Made by a program: the position numbers and the translations under genes
DNA from: Planctomycetota bacterium
Lineage (GTDB): Bacteria > Planctomycetota > UBA1135 > GCA-002686595
Assembly (NCBI GenBank): GCA_027623615.1
Contig: JAQBVH010000023.1
Coordinates: forward strand, 1-12,914
Length of the DNA: 12,914 bases
Direction: 5' to 3'
In this document: piece after piece, positions 7,039 through 12,914 of the stretch
How the letters are laid out: every line of letters starts with the position of its first letter
Position numbering within the stretch: the first letter of the stretch is position 1
Notes under the pieces: model-generated
Database searches by the model: none
Told to the model about the DNA's origin: nothing
The model's input: only the letters and a program-made list of their open reading frames with translations

Positions 7039-8604
7039 CTACTTCTTCTCCTCGCTCTCGTCGGAGCCAGCGCTCTCGGCGATCGCGAACAGGTGCGTGT
7101 GGGTTGCGACGTACAGCACGCCGTTGGCGGCGATCGGTGACGAGTAGACCGGCGAGGTCATGTCGACCTCGACCACGCTGTCCTTCGCGTACTCGCGGCC
7201 AGCCGGGATGATCGTCAGGTACCCGTCCTCGTTGCCGATGTAGACCTTGCCGTCGGCGACCAGGGGCGAACCCCAGATGTGACCCATCGTGTCGTGGCGC
7301 CAGACCAGCTTGCCGGTCTTGGCCTCCATGCAGTACACGAAGCCGGAGTAGTCGGCCGTGTAGAGCAGGCCGTCGACCAGGGCCATGGAGGACAGCGAGC
7401 GGTTGATCTCGTCGTAGCTCCAGACGATCTCGCCCTTCTGGGCGTCGATGCAGACCATGTTGCCGACGCCCTCGCCGTGCTCCGGGTCCTGCCCGATGAC
7501 CGCGTAGACGAACTTGCCGTCCACCATTGGCGTGCCGAGCACCTCGCTCGGGCCGCCGCGGGTGGCGTACTTGAGCTTCTTGCCGTCCTGCTCGCGGTAG
7601 TGGGCCGGGTTGGCGTCGATGCGCCAGAGCTCCTCCAGGACCGGGTAGCCGTCCTCGTCGGTGGTCGGCGTCGGCGAGAAGGCGTGCATCCAACCGCTGG
7701 GACCGCCGAAGATGGCCATCTCGAGCTCGCCCTCCTTCAGGTAGGCGGGCGAGGTCCAGTTGGCGTGGAAGATGTCCTGGGACAGGCCCGACTGCTCCTC
7801 GGCCACCAGCTCGCCGGTGTTCTTGTCGACGACGATCAGGCAGGGCGCGAAGGGCGCCGGCGTCTCGACGTGGCCGTAGTCGACGCCGTTCGAGGTCGAG
7901 ACCCACAGGCGGTCCCCCACGATCGCGATCGAGCTCGAGGTGATGTTGTGCGGGAAGACGCCGCACTCGTCGATCATGTTGAAGGACCAGAGGATGTCGG
8001 CGTCGGTCTGCTTGACCTCGATCGTCTTGGATTTTCCGCCGGGGGCCCAGCCCATGTAGGCGCCCTCGCCCTGGAAGCCCTGGTTGCCGTCCTTCATCCC
8101 GTTGATGTCGATGCAGGTCACCTCGCACCGGTTGGTCAGGATGTACATCTTGTCGCCGTCGATCGTCGGCGAGGAGCAGATGCCCAGGTACTCCCAGTCG
8201 CTCACCTTGCCGGTGCCGAGCTTGGGCACGTTGAGCTCCCACAGGAAGTCCCCCGTCGCCTCGTCGAAGCAGTACACGCAGGAGCGGTCGCCCGTGAAGC
8301 GCTCGTCGCGCGGCACGTCGTTGTTCGTGCCCACGTAGACGCGTCCGTCGGCGACGGTCGGGTTGCCGTAGCTCTGCGAGCCGAGCTTGGCGATCCACTT
8401 GACGTTCTCGGTCGTCTTCGGATCGATCTCGTCGCTGGCGCCCAGGAACTTGCCCGCCTTGAAGTTGCTCGGCAGCCCCGTCTCGTTGCACGAGTTGTTG
8501 CGCGCAGCGGTGCGGCCCCAGGCAGGCCAGTCGTCGGCGGTGGCCGTCGAGGCGACCAGCGCGATCGCGCCAAGGGCGAGGAAGCGTGCTCTGGAATCAG
8601 TCAT
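7039..8604 (-). CDS. Exported PQQ-like beta-propeller protein
   Basis: This 521-aa protein has a Sec signal peptide (about 1-23, cleavage after ATA, mature DDWPAWG), then repeated propeller blades over most of its length: patterns such as DATGDFLWE, AQKGEIVWS and AKTGKLVWR each end a blade, alternating with VADGRVYVG, VDGLLYTA and VADGKVYIG strands. This is the PQQ-like/BamB-type repeat. Planctomycetes carry many such proteins of similar size. The vicinal Cys pair of quinoprotein alcohol dehydrogenases is absent, so a PQQ cofactor is not supported. It is unusually rich in cysteine for an exported protein (CVYC, CEVTC, ECG, APC), suggesting disulfides. The tail is Ser/Glu/Lys-rich. AGGTGA lies six bases before ATG at 8604, and the start overlaps the preceding gene by 8 bp. 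It probably binds or scaffolds in the periplasm. Confidence 0.88.
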   Translation of the reverse strand: MTDSRARFLALGAIALVASTATADDWPAWGRTAARNNSCNETGLPSNFKAGKFLGASDEIDPKTTENVKWIAKLGSQSYGNPTVADGRVYVGTNNDVPRDERFTGDRSCVYCFDEATGDFLWELNVPKLGTGKVSDWEYLGICSSPTIDGDKMYILTNRCEVTCIDINGMKDGNQGFQGEGAYMGWAPGGKSKTIEVKQTDADILWSFNMIDECGVFPHNITSSSIAIVGDRLWVSTSNGVDYGHVETPAPFAPCLIVVDKNTGELVAEEQSGLSQDIFHANWTSPAYLKEGELEMAIFGGPSGWMHAFSPTPTTDEDGYPVLEELWRIDANPAHYREQDGKKLKYATRGGPSEVLGTPMVDGKFVYAVIGQDPEHGEGVGNMVCIDAQKGEIVWSYDEINRSLSSMALVDGLLYTADYSGFVYCMEAKTGKLVWRHDTMGHIWGSPLVADGKVYIGNEDGYLTIIPAGREYAKDSVVEVDMTSPVYSSPIAANGVLYVATHTHLFAIAESAGSDESEEKK

Positions 8605-10804
8605 TGGGAGTCACCTGGAAGTTGTCGGCGTAGACGTGGAATCGGCTCTGCGGCGTGAACCCGAAGATCCCGGGCGAGCCGTTGATGTGCGGGTTGGCGT
8701 GGGTCACCTCGATCGTCCAAGCGTCCGGCTCGGGCTCGTCCCGCGGCCAGACCTTGCCACGGATCGTACCGGTGCCGTCCTCGGCGATGTCGACCCTGCT
8801 CTTGATCGTGTACCAGACGCCCGGCGTGGCTCGGAAGGGAACCTGTTCCTTGATGCGCTCATGGTTCGAGGAGACCTCGACCATACGCAAGTTGCCCATC
8901 AGGGCGATCAGGTAGCGCTGGTTCACGACCCCGATGGCGCCCATCGTCCGGCGGTTGCCGTCGGACATGCCGTCGATTTGGACGGTGTAGTTCGACATGT
9001 CGGGGTGGCCGTTGAAGCCCATCGCCCGCTGGAAGAGGGGCATGTCCAGGGTCTTGCGCAGCACCTTGCTTGCGCCGGTGTCCACGACCTCCCACTTCTT
9101 GAACACGCCGGTCCAGTAGGAGGGCGGGAAGGCCGAGGGGAGCCCGTCGGCGCCCTGCTTGTTGAGCTCGAAGCCCTCGAAGTCCTCTGCCCAGCCCAGC
9201 GGCTTGACGACGCGCAGGCGCGCGCTGCCGGACAGGTCGCCCATGCGCACCGTCACGGCCCCGACCCCGGGGCTGGTGGCGGTCAGGTCGCCGCCGCCTG
9301 CGGGGATCTGGATCACCCCGGGCAGCTCGAAGTTGGCGTCGACCAGGTCTTCGCTGACGGTCAGGCCCTTGTCGTCGAGGGAACGCACGCGCACGTGCAG
9401 CGGGTCGCCGACGGTCAGCAGGGTGTTCGAGAGAATGACCTGGAGGCGGACGGCCTTGCCGGGCTTCCCGGTTACCGTCAGCGGAGCCACGGCCCGACGG
9501 GTTCCTCTCCATTCGCCGTCGCCGAACACGTAGAGGCGCTCGGTGGTGTGGACGTAGATGCGCCCGTTGAAGATCGCGGGGGCGCCGAGACAGCTGCCCT
9601 CGAGCTGAACCGTCTGCAGGAGTTCCGGGCCCTCATCGGTCGGGCGCACGATGTGAAAGCTGCCGTTGGTCATCGGCACGTAGAGCTTCCCGTCCCCGTA
9701 GCAGGGCGAGGCGTGGATCTGGTCCGAGCCGAGCTTGTGTTGCCAGAGCACCTCACCGGTGTTCAAGTCCGTGGCGCAGAGCTCACCGGTCGCGACGGTG
9801 TTGTAGATGCGGTCCCCGACGCGCACGAGCGAGCTCGTGAAGGCCGTCAGCCCGTTGCGCCAGAGCTCGGATTCCTTGCCGAGCACGACCGGCCCGGACT
9901 CGGAGTTGGGCCTGGCGCCGAGCTTGATCGCGACCATGCGCCCGAAGGTCGAGTCGTCGAGGTTCTCCTTGCCGTTGATCGCGATAAGCCTGTCGTCGAG
10001 CAGGACGGGCGAAGCACACACGCCGCCGCCCGAGAGGGGGAATCGCCACTGGGCGTCCCCGGTGCGCGAGTCGATGCACACCACCTGGCCGCAGCCGGTG
10101 CCTGCATAGAGCAGGCGCTGGCCGTCCAGCTCCCCGACGACGGGATGAGAGTACGGCGAGTCGATCGGGCCGACGCCCGGACGGCACTCCCAGATGAAGT
10201 CGCCGTTGGTCTTGTCGAACGCGTACCAGTGATCGCCCGCGGGCCCGAAGGTCGGACCCCAGTGCGCGGTGATCACGTGGACGATGACCCGGTCCTCGTC
10301 GATCAAGGGCGAACCTGTCCGTCCGTTGGGGAAGGTCAAGCGCCCCAGGTCCTCCGTCAGGGACTTCTCCCAGTGGAGCATCCCTTCCGGGCTGTAGCAC
10401 TTGAGGATCCCAGCCGTCGACAGGATGTAGACCTCGCCGGTCTCTGGATCGATCGACGGCGCGCCGATCGCGTACCGGTCATAGACCACGTCCGAGACGA
10501 AGTCGCTCCAGCGATCCTCCCAGAGCAGGCGGCCGGTCTCCTCGTCGAGGCAAGCGATGCCCTCCTCGAGGTTCTTGTCCTCGCCCGTGTAGAAGAAGCT
10601 GTACACCCGACCATTCGCGATGACCGGCGTACCGCGCCCGCGCGCCTCGAAGGTCCACAGCGGCTTGGTCGGGTCCACCGAGTCCGGCAACGCGTTCTCG
10701 GTGCTGACGCCCGCCTGGAGCGGACCGCGCCAATTGAGCCAACCGTCGACCTGGCCGAAGGCCGGAGCCGCGAGGAGGGACGCGAGGAGCAGGGTGCGGT
10801 TCAT
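8597..10804 (-). CDS. Exported PQQ-like beta-propeller with Ig-like and C-terminal jelly-roll-like domain
   Basis: This 735-aa protein has a signal peptide (about 1-17, ending APAFG), then a PQQ-like propeller (about 24-430) with blade ends such as ETGRLLWED, TNGDFIWE, RTGDAQWR and NTGEVLWQ. Residues about 440-535 are beta-rich with alternating VRLQVILSN and VTVRMGDLSGSARLRV strands, resembling a bacterial Ig-like domain. Residues 537-735 begin with the edge strand WAEDFEGFE and end in FHVYADNFQV, as in concanavalin/LamG-like jelly rolls that often bind glycans. No cytochrome c motif (CxxCH) is present. It starts 17 bp after the TonB receptor stop with no obvious Shine-Dalgarno, and its stop overlaps the next propeller gene. 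The domain mix suggests a periplasmic or surface substrate-binding protein that works with the receptor; enzymatic activity cannot be shown. Confidence 0.85.
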   Translation of the reverse strand: MNRTLLLASLLAAPAFGQVDGWLNWRGPLQAGVSTENALPDSVDPTKPLWTFEARGRGTPVIANGRVYSFFYTGEDKNLEEGIACLDEETGRLLWEDRWSDFVSDVVYDRYAIGAPSIDPETGEVYILSTAGILKCYSPEGMLHWEKSLTEDLGRLTFPNGRTGSPLIDEDRVIVHVITAHWGPTFGPAGDHWYAFDKTNGDFIWECRPGVGPIDSPYSHPVVGELDGQRLLYAGTGCGQVVCIDSRTGDAQWRFPLSGGGVCASPVLLDDRLIAINGKENLDDSTFGRMVAIKLGARPNSESGPVVLGKESELWRNGLTAFTSSLVRVGDRIYNTVATGELCATDLNTGEVLWQHKLGSDQIHASPCYGDGKLYVPMTNGSFHIVRPTDEGPELLQTVQLEGSCLGAPAIFNGRIYVHTTERLYVFGDGEWRGTRRAVAPLTVTGKPGKAVRLQVILSNTLLTVGDPLHVRVRSLDDKGLTVSEDLVDANFELPGVIQIPAGGGDLTATSPGVGAVTVRMGDLSGSARLRVVKPLGWAEDFEGFELNKQGADGLPSAFPPSYWTGVFKKWEVVDTGASKVLRKTLDMPLFQRAMGFNGHPDMSNYTVQIDGMSDGNRRTMGAIGVVNQRYLIALMGNLRMVEVSSNHERIKEQVPFRATPGVWYTIKSRVDIAEDGTGTIRGKVWPRDEPEPDAWTIEVTHANPHINGSPGIFGFTPQSRFHVYADNFQVTPND
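8611..8616 (-). promoter_or_regulatory. Ribosome binding site AGGTGA for the 521-aa propeller gene
   Basis: AGGTGA lies 6 nt upstream of ATG 8604, inside the last codons of the preceding gene, and fixes the overlapping start. Confidence 0.55.
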
Positions 10805-10821
10805 GGTCGATACGGTTCGGA

Positions 10822-12909
10822 TCAGAAGCCGAGGCGGACGGAGAAGCCGAAGGTCCGCGGGGCGCCGGTCTCGGCGATGAAGGCGCCCGGTGCGCCCGCG
10901 CCGAAAGCGATCGGGAAGTACTCCTCGTCGAGCGCGTTGCGCAGGAAGAGGTCGAAGCTCCAGTTGCCGCTGCGCAGTCCGGCGCGAACGTCGAGGACCT
11001 CGTAGGACTCCTGGCCCATGTTGGCCGGGTCGTAGTAGAAGTCGCCGACGCCGCGATAGATCGCGCGCGCGACGAAGTCCAGGTTCTCCCTGAACTCGCT
11101 GGTGTACTGACCGCCCACCGCCCAGGTCAGGTCGGGGGCGAACGGCAGCGTGTTGCCGGAGAAGTCCTGGCTGAAGTTGTCGACGAAGTTGTCGAACTCG
11201 GTGTCCGCCGTGCCGAGCGAGGCGAAGGCGGTCAGGTTCTCGGTCAGGGCTGCGTCGAACTCGGCCTCGATGCCCGCGCTGGTCGAGGAGCCGGCGTTGT
11301 CCACGTAGCCGCCGGCCGTCAGGTCGAACAGGGAGAGCTGCATGTCGTCCCAGTCGATCGTGAAGGCAGCCAGGCGCAGGTTGTACTTGCCTTCATCGAA
11401 GCGGCGCTTGTAGCCGACCTCGTAGGAGGTGGCCTCTTCGGGGTCGTAGAAGTACGCGTTGCCCGGCGCAGTCAGGTTGAACCCGCCCGCCTTGAAGGAC
11501 ATCCCGGCCGACAGGTACGCCGTGCTGTCCTCGTCGAAGTGGTGCGCGACGCTGAAGCTGGGCGAGACCTGGTCGAAGTCGTCGTCGAAGGCGCGGTTCT
11601 CGTCGAGCACGGGGAAGCCGCCGATCTCGAAGGTGTGGTTCAGGGCGGCCTCCTTGTCCTCGCGGTCGTAGCGCAGGCCCGCGGAGAATTCCCAGCCGCT
11701 CTCGGTGGCCAGGGTCGCCTGACCGAAGACGCCGATGCCGGTGTCGTCGAACTCGCCGCGGTTCGTGTCGACGCCGACCGGCGGCGGCGGGTTGATGACC
11801 ATGCCCACGTACGGGCGGAAGTCGTTGGCCGCCGAGCGGCCGGAGTCCGCGCTGAAGAAGGACATGCCCGCCAGCCAGCGCAGCTTCGAGCTCTCGCCGA
11901 TCTCGATGCCACCCTCGGGGTCCGAGGCGTAGCGCAGCTCCTGGTAGAAGTACTGCTGCTCCTCGGTGGTTGTGCGGCGGATGCCGTCGATCGGGGAGAA
12001 GTCGAAGTCGGAGGTCTCGAGGATCTCCCAGTCGGTGTAGCTCGAGACCGAGGTGAAGGTGCCCCCGTCGCCGAACCACTCGTAGACCATCGACGGCGCG
12101 ACCACGTCGCGTTCGGTGCTGCCCTCGAAGTCGTAGAAGACCTTGTGCGGGTTCACCTCGAGCGCCGACAGCGAGGCGAGGGCGAAGCCTCCGTCACGGG
12201 CACGCTCGGAGTAGATCCCCAGCCGCAGCTGGGAGTTCTCGCTCGGCGCGAGGTACAGGTTCGCGCGGCCGAAGGTCGACTCGCGGGAGTCGATGTCGTT
12301 GCCGGTGACGGTGTTCTCGGTGTAGCCGTCGCGCTGGGAGTGCAGCACGTCGACGGTCAGGCCCGTGCCCTTGTCGTCGAGCATGCCGTTGAACCCGGCC
12401 TCGAACTCGAAGAGGCCGTAGTCACCCGTCGTCGCGCCGTAGTAGGTCGAGGCGTCCTTGTGCGGGCGCGCGCTGACCATGTGCAGCACGCCGCCGAGGG
12501 CGTTGCGACCGTAGAGGCTGCTCTGGGGGCCGCGCAGGATCTCGATCCGATCGAGGCCGACCGTCGGCAGGTTCGAGCTGCCGAGGGTGAGCTGCGGCAC
12601 CCCGTCGACGTAGGTCACGACCGCCGGCTCTCCTTGTCCCGAGCCGATGCCGCGGATGTACGGGAACGACAGGCGTCGCGCAGTGAACTCGGTCATCACC
12701 AGGTTCGGGACGCGCTGCAGGGCTTCCTCCATCGTGCGCACGTGGGCGTCGTGCAGCACCTCGCCGTCGATGGCGGTCACGGCGATCGGCACCCGGTCGA
12801 GGGGCTCCTCGATCTTGCGGGCCGTGACCACGGTGGTCTGGGGCTCGTCGACGGTTGCGTCGTCCTGGGGGGGGAGCAGGACGAGGAAGGCGGGCAGGAT
12901 GAAGATCAT
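10822..12909 (-). CDS. TonB-dependent outer-membrane receptor (5' end may be cut by the window edge)
   Basis: The 695-aa frame shows a TonB box-like segment (TTVVTARK, 25-32), a plug domain (about 35-150) with VDGVP at 101-105 and LDRIEILRGPQSSLYGRNA around 119-137, and a long beta-barrel of alternating aromatic strands that ends in phenylalanine (FGFSVRLGF), the outer-membrane assembly signal. It imports a scarce ligand across the outer membrane using TonB-ExbBD. The plug resembles siderophore/pesticin-type receptors in form, but such receptors also take sugars and aromatics, so the ligand is open. The hydrophobic start MIFILPAFLVLLPP has no basic residue before it and only five bases (CCCCC) precede the ATG, with the frame still open. 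The true start may therefore lie beyond the window. It is the first visible gene of the six-gene operon. Confidence 0.92.
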   Translation of the reverse strand: MIFILPAFLVLLPPQDDATVDEPQTTVVTARKIEEPLDRVPIAVTAIDGEVLHDAHVRTMEEALQRVPNLVMTEFTARRLSFPYIRGIGSGQGEPAVVTYVDGVPQLTLGSSNLPTVGLDRIEILRGPQSSLYGRNALGGVLHMVSARPHKDASTYYGATTGDYGLFEFEAGFNGMLDDKGTGLTVDVLHSQRDGYTENTVTGNDIDSRESTFGRANLYLAPSENSQLRLGIYSERARDGGFALASLSALEVNPHKVFYDFEGSTERDVVAPSMVYEWFGDGGTFTSVSSYTDWEILETSDFDFSPIDGIRRTTTEEQQYFYQELRYASDPEGGIEIGESSKLRWLAGMSFFSADSGRSAANDFRPYVGMVINPPPPVGVDTNRGEFDDTGIGVFGQATLATESGWEFSAGLRYDREDKEAALNHTFEIGGFPVLDENRAFDDDFDQVSPSFSVAHHFDEDSTAYLSAGMSFKAGGFNLTAPGNAYFYDPEEATSYEVGYKRRFDEGKYNLRLAAFTIDWDDMQLSLFDLTAGGYVDNAGSSTSAGIEAEFDAALTENLTAFASLGTADTEFDNFVDNFSQDFSGNTLPFAPDLTWAVGGQYTSEFRENLDFVARAIYRGVGDFYYDPANMGQESYEVLDVRAGLRSGNWSFDLFLRNALDEEYFPIAFGAGAPGAFIAETGAPRTFGFSVRLGF

Positions 12910-12914
12910 GGGGG

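Larger units (their letters stand above)
3984..12909 (-). other. Six-gene operon: receptor, two propellers, accessory, symporter, ligase
   Basis: All six genes share the minus strand. Junctions in transcription order: +17 bp (10805-10821), 8-bp overlap, +3 bp, 4-bp GTGA overlap, 1-bp TGATG overlap. Such packing implies one transcript and coupled translation. The promoter is beyond the right edge, and the palindromic element at 3824-3973 lies just past the last stop. Confidence 0.8.

Noticed and set aside
7039..10804. PQQ-dependent dehydrogenases
   Set aside because: Propeller repeats alone do not show cofactor binding. The vicinal Cys pair and CxxCH heme motif seen in many such enzymes are missing.
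8387..11005. 872-codon plus-strand open frame
   Set aside because: It lies antisense to the two propeller genes. Its product is Val/Ala/Arg/His/Asp-rich with no domain, typical of a high-GC mirror frame.

Overview
This is a gene-dense, GC-rich bacterial window with about 97% coding content and no gap over 184 bp. The gene content points to an uncultured or lightly studied planctomycete-type bacterium: a zinc-ribbon plus single-membrane-anchor protein, two exported PQQ-like beta-propellers, an SGNH hydrolase with a tetratricopeptide-like insert, a HEAT-like tail, and a sodium:solute symporter with a small two-helix partner. A TonB-dependent receptor would suit the marine planctomycete lineages that carry them. 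This placement is inferred from family composition, not from a marker gene. No rRNA, tRNA, transposase or CRISPR array was seen.

Left part (1-2710): a minus-strand membrane-anchored zinc-ribbon protein, cut by the window edge, is divergent from a plus-strand pair. The pair is a membrane-anchored SGNH/GDSL-type hydrolase and a 45-residue DUF5989-like membrane peptide that starts at TTG inside the hydrolase stop codon. Middle part (2711-3983): a minus-strand anchored protein with a HEAT-like tail is interrupted by a -1 frameshift. Upstream of it lies a 150-bp non-coding element whose two 40-bp ends are inverted copies of each other, and each end folds into its own hairpin (REP/BIME- or MITE-like).

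Right part (3984-12909): a six-gene minus-strand run with gaps of at most 17 bp and several start/stop overlaps, so very likely one operon. In transcription order it encodes a TonB-dependent outer-membrane receptor, a 735-aa exported propeller fused to a jelly-roll-like domain, a 521-aa exported propeller, a small two-helix membrane protein, an SSS-family sodium symporter, and a short LuxE/EhpF-like AMP-binding ligase that lacks the usual C-terminal lid domain. The order suggests a path from outer membrane through periplasm and inner membrane to cytoplasmic activation of an imported substrate, probably a carboxylate. The substrate is not readable from sequence. This operon is the best candidate here for an undescribed system.
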